A DNA stretch of 64,000 bases from assembly GCF_000092185.1 (NCBI RefSeq), contig NC_014160.1:1054001-1118000 (forward strand), read 5' to 3'. Numbering within the stretch: position 1 is the stretch's first letter; every line of letters begins with the position of its first letter. This DNA is from Thermosphaera aggregans DSM 11486. GTDB lineage: Archaea > Thermoproteota > Thermoprotei_A > Sulfolobales > Desulfurococcaceae. Made by a program: the position numbers and the translations under genes. Of this stretch, positions 1 to 7,809 are shown in pieces. The notes under the pieces are model-generated. The model searched no databases and had not been told where the DNA came from. It saw only the letters and a list, made by a program, of their open reading frames with translations.

Positions 1-617
1 ACGATGTAACCGATTATAATGATCACTGCAGCAGTGAAGGTTGCTGGCAGTGCTACCATCATGTTATCCAATAGCGCTGTGGATCCAAGCATTATGCCTA
101 GAGCCAATCCGAGCACAAATAAAAAGAGCAGTATTGAAACAGCGGTTTGAATAATCGGTATTCCCCCGTTTTTCTCGCCCAGCGTTAAACCTATCAATTT
201 CGCAATATACTCCGCAGCCAGCATGGCTAGCGGGATACCTATGGCTAGGACTACTAGGCCGCCCAGAATTCTTATCAGCAAGTTAATGAAGAATACTATG
301 AAGTCCACTGCAGGGCCCGATAGTCCTGTTGAATTTATTGCTAATAGGATTGACAACGCAATTATCACTGCCATCAACACGCCGCCCAATACTGAGCCGA
401 GGTCGATGCCCGCGTCCTCGAATTTCTGTCCTATGATAGTTTTCCTCAAAAACCTCCACACTACTCTGTTAAACACAGTTTTAACAATTTTCTTGGCAAC
501 CCATCCCACCAGGTAACCAATCAGTATGATGACTAAGACCATTACCGCAATAGGCAAGGCGTTAACGATTTGAACCAAGGAGTTCTCCAGCGAATACATT
601 ACCTGCTCCCAGGCCAT
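1..617 (-). CDS. Membrane protein with conserved TM-helix (mechanosensitive-channel-like) repeats, partial
   Basis: An open frame runs from an ATG at 617 leftwards off the window edge, giving about 205 residues without a stop. The protein starts MAWEQVMYSLENSL and has at least four hydrophobic segments. The pattern LPIAVMVLVIILIGYLVGW, followed by basic KK and RR residues and a GxxF/L-EDAGIDLGSVLG stretch, resembles the conserved TM helix found beside small mechanosensitive channels (PF05552). A related segment (LPATFTAAVIIIIGYI) recurs at the cut end, which suggests a repeat architecture. It is divergent from the encapsulin gene across a 130-bp AT-rich spacer that must hold both promoters. 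The substrate is unknown, and the family call is from pattern only. Confidence 0.6.
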   Translation of the reverse strand, partial: MAWEQVMYSLENSLVQIVNALPIAVMVLVIILIGYLVGWVAKKIVKTVFNRVVWRFLRKTIIGQKFEDAGIDLGSVLGGVLMAVIIALSILLAINSTGLSGPAVDFIVFFINLLIRILGGLVVLAIGIPLAMLAAEYIAKLIGLTLGEKNGGIPIIQTAVSILLFLFVLGLALGIMLGSTALLDNMMVALPATFTAAVIIIIGYI

Positions 618-750
618 GAGTACCCGCCGTTATATAGATATGTACCTTTTAATTATATAAATTCTACATGATAGAAGCATAAACATTTTTGTTAGTAAAA
701 ACGCAACGAATATTAAATGGATAAAACTATTTGTAATATATGGTGTAAAT

Positions 751-1809
751 ATGCTGTCTAAGCATCCTTTGGAGATACAGTCCTCGAAAAAGCTATCTAG
801 GGATGAAATAGCTCAGGCACTACGCTTGGCGATAATTGCGGAGCTCGACGCGATTAACCTCTACCTGCAGTTAGCCTCATCCATTGAGGATGAGAAGGTT
901 AGAAAAGTCTTCGAAGATGTAGCATTGGAGGAGAAAACACACGTAGGCGAGTTCCTTGCAGTCCTTAAAAACTTGGATCCCGAGCAGGTTAGCGAGCTGG
1001 TGAAAGGCGCCGAGGAGGTTGAGGAGTTAACGGGTGTGAAAACAGGAGATGCTTCAACAACGGGGAGAGAGGGCAGAGTAGAGAGCTCATGGGGCAGTTT
1101 CGAGGAATATGTTAGAGACAGGGTAAAGAAAAGCGTGAATGAGCTGAGTTTAATAAGGAATAACATACCCGTTTTAACAGTCGCCAGGAGTGTTGCATCA
1201 ACGGTGTTCGAGAGAAACCCGGGCGAGAAAATAATAATTCCTTTGCAAGAAATATCGGTTAACTTTTCAATCAGCCAGAGAGACGTCGATAACTGGCTAT
1301 CGGGTTCAACCGATACAAGCCTACCAGACCTCTATAGGGCTTCAAGGGAACTCGTCTCAAACGAGGATAAACTCCTACTACAGAGGATTCTAGAATGCAG
1401 GGAAGCAGTCACATACGAGATAGGAGCGTGGGAAAGCGGGGATGAGATTGTTAGCGATGTAAGTAGAGCCGTTTCAACATTAATGTCTTCAGGTTTTCAT
1501 AAAAACATTGCAATGATAATTAACCCTGTTAGATATGCTAAGCTGTTAAGGGTGGATTCTAAAACAGGGTTAACCACCTTGGAGAGGGTTAAAGCCTTCG
1601 TAACCAACATAATCGTGACCCCGTTCATCAGCGAGAAGGAGACCATAATACTGGCCTCAACACCAGAGGTTATCGACGTAGTCATTGGCGGTAACGCTGA
1701 GGTGGATTACCTGGGGCCCAAAGACGGGCTTCATGAGTTCAGGACTTGGTCATCTATTGCTCCGCGCATCAAGAACGGGCAGGGCATAGTGATTCTCAAG
1801 GAAAAGTAG
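751..1809 (+). CDS. Ferritin-like domain fused to encapsulin shell protein (HK97 fold)
   Basis: The 352-residue protein has two parts. Residues 15-85 form a ferritin-like helical pair with the carboxylate/His pattern of encapsulated ferritins: E31 in AELDAINLY, then E61 and H64 in EEKTHVGEF. A polar linker (about 86-112, rich in T, G and E) leads to residues 113-352, which match the family 1 encapsulin/HK97 shell fold: a helical start, VARSV and an FERNPGEKIIIPLQEI E-loop-like region, and a C-terminal ILASTPEVIDVVIGGNAEVDY-type core segment broken here only by notation. The arrangement equals the Pyrococcus furiosus virus-like-particle protein of about 345 residues. By family knowledge it should assemble into a protein compartment with ferroxidase units inside, for iron storage or oxidative defence. 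The start is supported by GGTG six bases upstream. No separate cargo gene is adjacent. Confidence 0.88.
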   Translation: MLSKHPLEIQSSKKLSRDEIAQALRLAIIAELDAINLYLQLASSIEDEKVRKVFEDVALEEKTHVGEFLAVLKNLDPEQVSELVKGAEEVEELTGVKTGDASTTGREGRVESSWGSFEEYVRDRVKKSVNELSLIRNNIPVLTVARSVASTVFERNPGEKIIIPLQEISVNFSISQRDVDNWLSGSTDTSLPDLYRASRELVSNEDKLLLQRILECREAVTYEIGAWESGDEIVSDVSRAVSTLMSSGFHKNIAMIINPVRYAKLLRVDSKTGLTTLERVKAFVTNIIVTPFISEKETIILASTPEVIDVVIGGNAEVDYLGPKDGLHEFRTWSSIAPRIKNGQGIVILKEK

Positions 1810-1859
1810 GTTACACATATATCTTTTAAACACACAGGCTGACGCATTTTTGAATTAAG

Positions 1860-1961
1860 GGCCCGGGCCGGGATTTGAACCCGGGACCTCCGGGTTTCAG
1901 CAAGCCCTTCATCACGGGCTTCCACAGCCCGGCGCTCTATCCAGGCTGAGCTACCCGGGCC
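1860..1961 (-). tRNA. tRNA-His (GTG) with 26-nt anticodon-loop intron
   Basis: Read on the minus strand, the acceptor stem GCCCGGG pairs with CCCGGGC. An extra G stands at position -1 opposite discriminator C73, the histidine identity feature. The anticodon stem is CCGGG/CCCGG and the loop is CTGTGGA with anticodon GTG at 1925-1923. After position 37 a 26-nt insert (about 1896-1921) separates the exons, the canonical archaeal intron site. CCA is not encoded. Exact splice bases are inferred from restoring the loop. Confidence 0.93.
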
Positions 1962-2196
1962 ACCTTTAAGAGTTACCGTGGCCTGGGTTCATCATTGCCT
2001 AACGGCTCTAAGCTCGGGCCCTTCAAAACTATCAAGGTTGAAAAGGGCTTATATCTTTATATCTCTGTTCAAAACACTCATTATTCTCAATCGGAACTTA
2101 TGTTGAACCAGCAACTTCGCAATCTAGTTTGAAAAAGAGAGTATTGAAGCATTCATTGGGTTGGAACATGGTTTCTAAAAAACACATCCCTGAGGC

Positions 2197-3096
2197 TTAG
2201 GCCAGCTCTTTGACGCCCCACAATCTAACGGTCACAGGCGTTCTTGACAATATTGGCATGGTCTTATCAAGCTCGCTTGTTGAACCTTTTAGCGGTTTAT
2301 TGTCCACAACTCCGACAAACCCTATAAGGTCTCCACTTTTTGAAACTGGTATGGTCACGCTAACCCTGTTCAATGAGTCGCGTATCGTGATCAATCCCAG
2401 CTTATACTTAGAAATCTCCCGTATCGATTCTAAGGTTACTTTGATGAGGTCATTTATTGTCCAACCCGGGTTCAAGTTTTTAGTGGTTATCAAGTCTGAT
2501 TTAAGCATTAAAACCGCTAAATAGGTCTCATCCATGAGTTGCTCAACAGGGTATTCTTCTCTCTTAGGAGGAGCCGACGGGGGCGGTGTGGACACAGGAA
2601 CCAGTGCCTCAGGCTTTGCCGGGGCAGTTGCCGGTGGTGCTTGAGGTGGGGTCACTGTGATTGGAGGAGGTTTAACGGAAACTTTGGGAGGTCTCTCGAA
2701 TAGCTCCAATAGCCCTGAGTAAAGTAGTGAGACAAAATTATTGCACACCCCTCCTTCCTTCGACTCGCAGTTGATGCGTATGTCCGCCACGCTTCCCTTA
2801 TCCGCCGGCTTCACCTCGGCTTTCAGCACGAAGTCGGCTATTTCGCCAGACCCTTTTATCACGATGCTGTTTTGCGTGACACTTTCAATGCTTAAATCGA
2901 ATAACAGGTCGCGGTCAAACCCGTGGAATGTTTTAACTCTCGCTTGTAACGAAACCTTTCCATCCTTGGAGACACTGGTTTTAACGTTTTTAACATTCTT
3001 GAAGAATGTCTGAAGATCGTATAGGAATCCTAGAAGAGTCAACGGCTCCATTGTCACACTTGTGGAAAATATCACATATGCGCCGATAATGGGCAT
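2197..3096 (-). CDS. Hypothetical two-domain protein with proline-rich linker
   Basis: No family was recognised for this 299-residue protein. Residues 1-125 form an alpha/beta domain starting near MEPLTLLGFLYDLQTFF, with alternating charged beta strands and two or three cysteines. Residues about 137-180 are a proline/alanine-rich linker (KPPPITVTPPQAPPAT and similar). Residues 185-299 are a second domain with helical KVTLESIREISKYKLG and strands VSVTIPVSKSGDLIGFVG, which recalls a small ligand-binding or roadblock/GAF-like fold, although this is only an impression. It stands alone, downstream of the Pit/DUF47 operon on the same strand. No signal peptide is visible. Confidence 0.65.
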   Translation of the reverse strand: MPIIGAYVIFSTSVTMEPLTLLGFLYDLQTFFKNVKNVKTSVSKDGKVSLQARVKTFHGFDRDLLFDLSIESVTQNSIVIKGSGEIADFVLKAEVKPADKGSVADIRINCESKEGGVCNNFVSLLYSGLLELFERPPKVSVKPPPITVTPPQAPPATAPAKPEALVPVSTPPPSAPPKREEYPVEQLMDETYLAVLMLKSDLITTKNLNPGWTINDLIKVTLESIREISKYKLGLITIRDSLNRVSVTIPVSKSGDLIGFVGVVDNKPLKGSTSELDKTMPILSRTPVTVRLWGVKELA

Positions 3097-3171
3097 TCAA
3101 ACCACTCTCCAATCTGGTTTAAAATATGGGGATTATCAGAATATAAAGGTATGGAGTTATTTCTCAAAAAC

Positions 3172-3841
3172 CTAGCTTAGAGAGACAGCGAGCATCCTGA
3201 TAATGTCAGCAACTCTTTCTCCTCTATCAGTGGCCTCTTCAAGAGTATCGATAATCTCCTTGCTCAGAATACACCATTCAATAGATTTCTCATTGCATTT
3301 TTTTAAGAACAATCTTATATGCTTCAAGCTTCAGGTCGTCAACTTCTTCCTCTATTTTCTCAATCTCATTAGTGTACTCGATTGTTTCCTGGGCGCTCCT
3401 TTTTAAGCTTTGAAGAGCCGACAAGATTAGCTCAGCGATCTGCCTTATTTTCGAAGCGACTGTAGAAACATACTCTATCATGTGCCCATCTAAATCCTCC
3501 GAAGCATCCATAAGTATTAAGATTCTTTTTCCAACGGCTCGACAGTATCCAGCGATTTGGTCAATGTTCAATGTAAGATTTATCAAGTACTCCCTGTCTA
3601 TGGGGTGAATTAATACCTGGCTAACCTCCTTCATTAAAGTCCTTTTGAATACGTCAGCCTCTCTCTCGAGAGAAGAGATTTTTTCATAGTCTTTTATGAA
3701 AGAGTTTAGGTCGCGGTTTCTCACGTGAGACACGGAATCCTCCAGGGCTCTAGTCGTCTCCACAACCTTCTCAACATGTTTCAAGTGGTCTTCAAGAATC
3801 TTCTTCTCCATCTGCTTAGAGGTCCAGAACCAAGTGCTCAT
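3172..3841 (-). pseudogene. DUF47 (PhoU-like) partner of Pit transporter, frameshifted at an A7 run
   Basis: The first frame runs from ATG at 3841 to TGA at 3290 and gives 183 residues ending LKKMQ. It is helical with a typical DUF47 pattern. At the minus-strand A7 run (plus T run 3298-3304), skipping one A opens the frame to TAG at 3172 and adds about 41 residues: CNEKSIEWC, SKEIIDTLEEATDRG and ERVADIIRMLAV. That is the conserved DUF47 C-terminus, and its equivalent is present in the intact DUF47 protein at 37557. The restored length is about 222 residues, normal for the family. It overlaps the pit gene by four bases (ATGA), so the two are translationally coupled. DUF47 proteins are presumed regulators of phosphate transport. 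The shift could be a sequencing error, a real mutation, or transcriptional/ribosomal slippage. Confidence 0.85.
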
Positions 3842-4881
3842 AAACCTCCCACCAGGAATCCAGTTACATAGTAAAACACTGTCCCGGTTATTATAGTTAT
3901 TGGAAGAGTTAACAACCAGGAGAGAACAATCTTCAATACGATGCTACCACTGCTGAAAAACCATTTCTTACCATACTTAGCGATGCCCACTCCAATTATG
4001 GATGAGACGGACGCGTGAGTGGTGGAGATAGGCATTCCGTATCCTATTAGCAATGAAGGAATGGTTGTGAATAACCAAACAGTGAGAGAATTCGAAGCCT
4101 CAGCAACAACTCCTGTTCCATAGTCCAGTTTAGTTATCTTGTACGCTACCGTATCTATCACTTTTCTACCCATGGTCCACCCACCTACGATGATGCCTAC
4201 AGCACCCATTGATGCAAGAATCAACATTGTGTGGGCATCGGGCAAGCCCAGGTATTTCGACGTGACGAACAAGTAAACTCCCGTGGCGTTTGCAACATCA
4301 TTGGCACCGAAAGAGTATGCTGAGAACAACAGCGTGAGAATCATGAGTGCCTTAATAGTCCTCCTGCCTCCTGCAGTAGTTTCAAGCATTGTTAAACGCT
4401 TTTGAAGAACTGAATATAAAGTTAGTGAGAGAAATATTGCGGACAAGGGTGATATTATCCAGCTTAACAGAATGTTGGATAGAACACCGAAATTCAGGTT
4501 GCTTAAAGACAGCTCGCCTTTTAAAACCATTCCAAGCCCAACCCCTATTACACCTCCCACAATGCTCTGAGACGTTGAGACCGGCATCCCCTTCAAAGTA
4601 GCTATCAAGATCCATGAACCTGCTGCGAGAACTGCTGAGACCGCACCGGCCAAAGGTATAGTGGGAACAATGCCTCTGCCGATTGTTTTAATCACTGACG
4701 AACCCTGTAGAAGAGCGCCGGCGAAGACTCCTATCGAGAAAAGCATGAGGGCTTGACGAACTGTCAGGACACCGGAACCGACAGACGTATCTACCGGATT
4801 GGCTGCATCGTTTCCTCCTATATTAACAGCCATGAAAAACGATAAGCAGTAGCCGATTACTATGAGCGCTATTGGATCCAT
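3838..4881 (-). CDS. PiT-family inorganic phosphate transporter
   Basis: This 347-residue polytopic membrane protein has about ten hydrophobic segments. It carries both PiT signature repeats: GGNDAANPVDTSVGSG at residues 22-37 and FGANDVANATG near residues 190-200. GMPVSTSQSIVGGVIGVGLG and GMPISTTHASVSSIIGVGIA are the paired inner repeats that follow each signature. It would carry phosphate across the membrane with a cation. The start overlaps no other gene, and the stop overlaps the DUF47 start by four bases, a common Pit-DUF47 operon. Confidence 0.95.
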   Translation of the reverse strand: MDPIALIVIGYCLSFFMAVNIGGNDAANPVDTSVGSGVLTVRQALMLFSIGVFAGALLQGSSVIKTIGRGIVPTIPLAGAVSAVLAAGSWILIATLKGMPVSTSQSIVGGVIGVGLGMVLKGELSLSNLNFGVLSNILLSWIISPLSAIFLSLTLYSVLQKRLTMLETTAGGRRTIKALMILTLLFSAYSFGANDVANATGVYLFVTSKYLGLPDAHTMLILASMGAVGIIVGGWTMGRKVIDTVAYKITKLDYGTGVVAEASNSLTVWLFTTIPSLLIGYGMPISTTHASVSSIIGVGIAKYGKKWFFSSGSIVLKIVLSWLLTLPITIITGTVFYYVTGFLVGGL

Positions 4882-4939
4882 AGCCCTGTTGAACGTATTT
4901 CGCCCTGGGTTAATAAGTCTTCGGGCTACAAGGAAAAAG

Positions 4940-4948
4940 TTAAATATT
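4940..4948 (+). promoter_or_regulatory. TATA box of tRNA-Thr
   Basis: TTAAATATT lies about 35 bases before the tRNA, in an otherwise purine-rich stretch, at the expected archaeal box A distance. Confidence 0.5.
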
Positions 4949-4979
4949 TTAGACCTTTCTCTTAAACAAATAAAAACAG

Positions 4980-5053
4980 GCCGCCGTAGCTCAGCCTGGT
5001 GGAGCGCTGCCCTGGTAAGGCAGAGGTCCCGGGTTCGAATCCCGGCGGCGGCT
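4980..5053 (+). tRNA. tRNA-Thr (GGT)
   Basis: A full cloverleaf is visible. The acceptor stem GCCGCCG pairs with CGGCGGC, the anticodon arm is CTGCC-CTGGTAA-GGCAG with anticodon GGT, and the T arm is CCGGG-TTCGAAT-CCCGG. The discriminator is T, and there is no intron and no encoded CCA. Confidence 0.96.
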
Positions 5054-5091
5054 CTTACGGAGTTTTAACTTGATGGAGCCCGGCGGTATTA

Positions 5092-5919
5092 ATGAAAGGT
5101 GTTCGCGAACTCTTCGAAATCATAAGGACTGTTTCTGAAAGCTTAGCCGGGTTGCTCAGAGAATACTATGGCGATACAGCTTACTCTGAAGTGATGGGTT
5201 TAGGCGTCACGGGGGATGTTTCCAGACGTATAGATTTAGTGGCTGAGGAGCATGCTGTCGAGGAGTTGCGTAAAACGGGTCTCGACCTATGGGTTGTCAG
5301 CGAGGAAAAGGGCTTGTATAGATTGAGCGAGAAGCCGGACTACGTAGTCCTCATAGACCCGTTGGATGGAAGCCTTAATTACTCTGTTGGAATACCCTTT
5401 GCTTCAGTATCCTTAGCACTATTTCCATATCAACAATTAAACCTTGAAACTATCCCGCAGGAGGCTGTGGGAGTCGTAGAGAACATTTTTACACGCGAAT
5501 GGTACGGGGTTGTTGGACGCGAAGTATATGTTGAAGGAAGGCTGGTTGAAACCTATCCTGCGCAGAGAACTGGGATAGCATCAGTTTATTTTGACACGGT
5601 TGAGGATTTGAAGAATCTACGTGATTTATTCAGGAACCGAGGGTGGAATTTGAGGCTGAGAGTTTACGGGTCGGCGTCGCTTGAATCAGCATACGCATCG
5701 GTTGGGAAAATAGACCACTTCATATCCTTGACGAAAAAACTTAGAAATACTGATATAGTTGTTGGCTACCTAATCGCAAGCAGGCTTGGTGCAAGCGTCA
5801 CGGGGGATGTTTCACCTTCAAAAGTTTTCACGAGCAATGTGACTACAGTTGGCAGGATAGCTATATCCCCTCCCGAGAGACTGATAGGCATTACAAGCCT
5901 CAACGAGCTAGGTCAATGA
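5092..5919 (+). CDS. Inositol monophosphatase-family phosphatase
   Basis: The 275-residue protein shows the metal-binding motifs of the IMPase/FBPase superfamily: SEEKG near residue 70, DPLDGSLNYS near residues 88-97 and a later GSASLESAYASVGKID that replaces the usual WDxAAG motif. Those residues bind two or three Mg ions and hydrolyse sugar or inositol phosphates. Archaeal members act on inositol-1-phosphate and/or fructose-1,6-bisphosphate, and the substrate cannot be decided here. The C-terminus is weakly conserved (LVEx-type WDxA is absent), so this is a divergent member. It converges with the peptidase gene and overlaps its end by 20 bases. Confidence 0.85.
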   Translation: MKGVRELFEIIRTVSESLAGLLREYYGDTAYSEVMGLGVTGDVSRRIDLVAEEHAVEELRKTGLDLWVVSEEKGLYRLSEKPDYVVLIDPLDGSLNYSVGIPFASVSLALFPYQQLNLETIPQEAVGVVENIFTREWYGVVGREVYVEGRLVETYPAQRTGIASVYFDTVEDLKNLRDLFRNRGWNLRLRVYGSASLESAYASVGKIDHFISLTKKLRNTDIVVGYLIASRLGASVTGDVSPSKVFTSNVTTVGRIAISPPERLIGITSLNELGQ

Positions 5920-7009
5920 TTAACCTTAACTTCCTAGACAGGACTCTTGGGCCCTTCTTAGTGATTAGAACATCTTCCTCAAGCCTTACCCCAAACCTTC
6001 CGGGGTAGTACAGCCCAGGCTCAACGGTGAAAACCATGCCAGGCTCGAGCACGGTTTCACTGCCCAACCTCAAATAAGGTGGCTCATGAACAACCACGCC
6101 TATTCCATGCCCCAGGCCATGGATGAATTTTTTTCCAACACCGTTTTTCTCGAAGAACTCAACCACTTTCGCCGCCGGCTCGCCGGCTTTCACGCCTGGC
6201 TGCGCGGACTCTATCCCCACGTAGAGAGCCTGCTCCACGAGCTCCAAAGCTTTCTTTTCCTCCTCGCTCAACCTTCCATATCTTAAAATCCTCGTAATGT
6301 CGCTACACCTTCCCTTGTACTTTACTCCCACGTCTACTAGAATGATATCGTTTCTTCCCAGCCTCCTAGAGGTAGGGACATTGTGTGGATAACTGTTGTT
6401 GGGCTTGAAGGAGATTATAGGTTCGAAAGCATACCTGCTTACCCCTTCCATTCTAACTCTTTCTTCGAAATAACCCGTTAACTCAGCCTCGGTAACCCCT
6501 TCCGTAACCATTGATGCAAGCGTGTGTACGCCTTTAGATGTTATTTCAATCGCTTTCTTTATCGCGTCAACCTCCTCCCTTGTCTTAACCATTCTCTCCT
6601 TCCATATCCTGCTAGAAGCATCTACAACTTTCTCACCCGGCAGAGCGGATAACACGTTTGAAAGACTTGATGGGAAAGACCTGTCCACGCCAACTTTCTC
6701 ATTGTCTTTCAGTAAATCATTAATTATTTCCTTCCAGTCCTTGTCAACAACTCTGGCATCATCTGGTTTTATTGATTTAGACACGCCGTATACTTCAACC
6801 CCCTCCTTCAAACCATCCCTGAACCTGTAGAACTCTAGAACGGGGACGTAGATTTTTACGGAGCCTTTTTTATCTGCGTAGAGTATTTGGGTGGAGTCAG
6901 CTATTGTGGGAACCCCTGTGAAATACTCGGCGTTATCCGGAGCCGTTAATATTAGCGCGTCTATTTTCAAGTCTTGAATAATGCTTAGGAGCTTGCCGGT
7001 TAAATCCAA
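5900..7009 (-). CDS. M24 metallopeptidase (Xaa-Pro aminopeptidase type)
   Basis: The 369-residue protein has a creatinase-like N-terminal domain (1-130) and a pita-bread catalytic domain. All five metal ligands can be placed: the Asp pair in VDVGVKYKGRCSDITR, His in GHGIGVVVHEPP, Glu in FTVEPGLYYPG and Glu in VRLEEDVLI. It releases N-terminal residues preceding proline in the cytoplasm. The length is usual for archaeal PepQ/PepP-like enzymes. It stands alone and is convergent with the phosphatase gene. Confidence 0.92.
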   Translation of the reverse strand: MDLTGKLLSIIQDLKIDALILTAPDNAEYFTGVPTIADSTQILYADKKGSVKIYVPVLEFYRFRDGLKEGVEVYGVSKSIKPDDARVVDKDWKEIINDLLKDNEKVGVDRSFPSSLSNVLSALPGEKVVDASSRIWKERMVKTREEVDAIKKAIEITSKGVHTLASMVTEGVTEAELTGYFEERVRMEGVSRYAFEPIISFKPNNSYPHNVPTSRRLGRNDIILVDVGVKYKGRCSDITRILRYGRLSEEEKKALELVEQALYVGIESAQPGVKAGEPAAKVVEFFEKNGVGKKFIHGLGHGIGVVVHEPPYLRLGSETVLEPGMVFTVEPGLYYPGRFGVRLEEDVLITKKGPRVLSRKLRLIIDLAR

Positions 7010-7086
7010 CTAACACACCCTTTTGAAATTAAATCTTGAGATAATATAAAAAGATGGATGTTTAATTGACTCTAAAGGTGTGGGCG

Positions 7087-7296
7087 ATGGAGATAGGAAA
7101 GTGTCCAAGAGACGCGAATAAAATGCTGTACACGTTTGAGTCTGAAAAGCTGAGTAATGGGATTGCCAGGGTCTCACTGGTTTTGAAATGCCCGGTGTGT
7201 AATTATAGGGTCGTTGTGGAGAGGTTGGAAGCTAGTAGGGATAAGGATGGGAATGTTCTAATAAGAAGGTTTTTCACCGAATCCAAGCCTGCGTGA
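7087..7296 (+). CDS. Small hypothetical protein with one CPxC knuckle
   Basis: From the ATG at 7087 (GGTG ten bases upstream) the protein has 69 residues, MEIGKCPRDANK onward. It contains C6 and a KCPVCNY knuckle around residue 37, so it has three cysteines and an incomplete zinc ribbon (GKCPRD / CPVC). A longer form from TTG at 7066 is possible but less likely. No family was recognised. It lies in a divergent spacer opposite the M24 peptidase. Confidence 0.6.
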   Translation: MEIGKCPRDANKMLYTFESEKLSNGIARVSLVLKCPVCNYRVVVERLEASRDKDGNVLIRRFFTESKPA

Positions 7297-7313
7297 ACGG
7301 GGGTTGCAACCCT

Positions 7314-7646
7314 CTACTCAATTACGGCGTTAATTAAATCCTTAATAAGCTGGGGATTAATCCCCGTGAACTCGACCTTGTAGTTTTCAGGATCAAGCGG
7401 GGATAGGATCACTATAGCGTCCTGGGGGGTTTTCATGTCGAGCAATTTTATCGCGAACTTGTTCACCCTTCCCGACGGTATTGTAAGAGTTTCGAATTTT
7501 TTCTCAGGGAAAACCGGTTCCTCTTTCAACGTTTCTCCGACTAAAACGTATCTAGTCGTCTTCCTACCTGAGCGGATTGTTACCTGTTTCAACCTGTCTT
7601 TGATAAGTATCCACCTATTGCTTGGAAGCTTCATGAATATTTTCAA
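7314..7646 (-). CDS. Hypothetical basic 110-residue protein
   Basis: The protein MKIFMKLPSNRWILIKDR onward is small, basic in its first half and beta-strand rich. It contains TIPSGRVNKFAIKLLDM and AIVILSPLDPENYKVEF, which look like paired strands. No family was recognised and no membrane segment is seen. It is convergent with the small CPxC protein gene. It has clean coding character and a plausible start, but its function is unknown. Confidence 0.55.
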   Translation of the reverse strand: MKIFMKLPSNRWILIKDRLKQVTIRSGRKTTRYVLVGETLKEEPVFPEKKFETLTIPSGRVNKFAIKLLDMKTPQDAIVILSPLDPENYKVEFTGINPQLIKDLINAVIE

Positions 7647-7703
7647 CTACTACCCCCATCCGAATGTTCAAAGTTAATAATATCTTGTTTTAAACTTAAA
7701 TAT

Positions 7704-7758
7704 CGGGGATGACCGGGCAGAGACGTTCTGAGCTGTGATGTAGGTGGAGCGACTGGGA
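7704..7758 (+). ncRNA. Candidate C/D box sRNA
   Basis: The intergenic sequence holds, in order, a C-like box GGGATGA (7706-7712), a D' box CTGA (7728-7731), a C'-like box GTGATGT (7735-7741) and a D-like box CTGG (7753-7756). The spacers are 15, 3 and 11 bases. Order and spacing fit an archaeal C/D methylation guide. However, C, C' and D each differ from consensus by one base and no target was matched, so this is a candidate only. Confidence 0.35.
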
Positions 7759-7809
7759 CCTTTGAAATCCTATTTAAACCTTTTCATGGATAAACAGTAA
7801 TGGTGTGTA

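Noticed and set aside
1962-2196. Possible C/D box sRNA upstream of tRNA-His (a perfect ATGATGA C box on the minus strand near 2000)
   Set aside because: No D or D' box at a fitting distance could be found.
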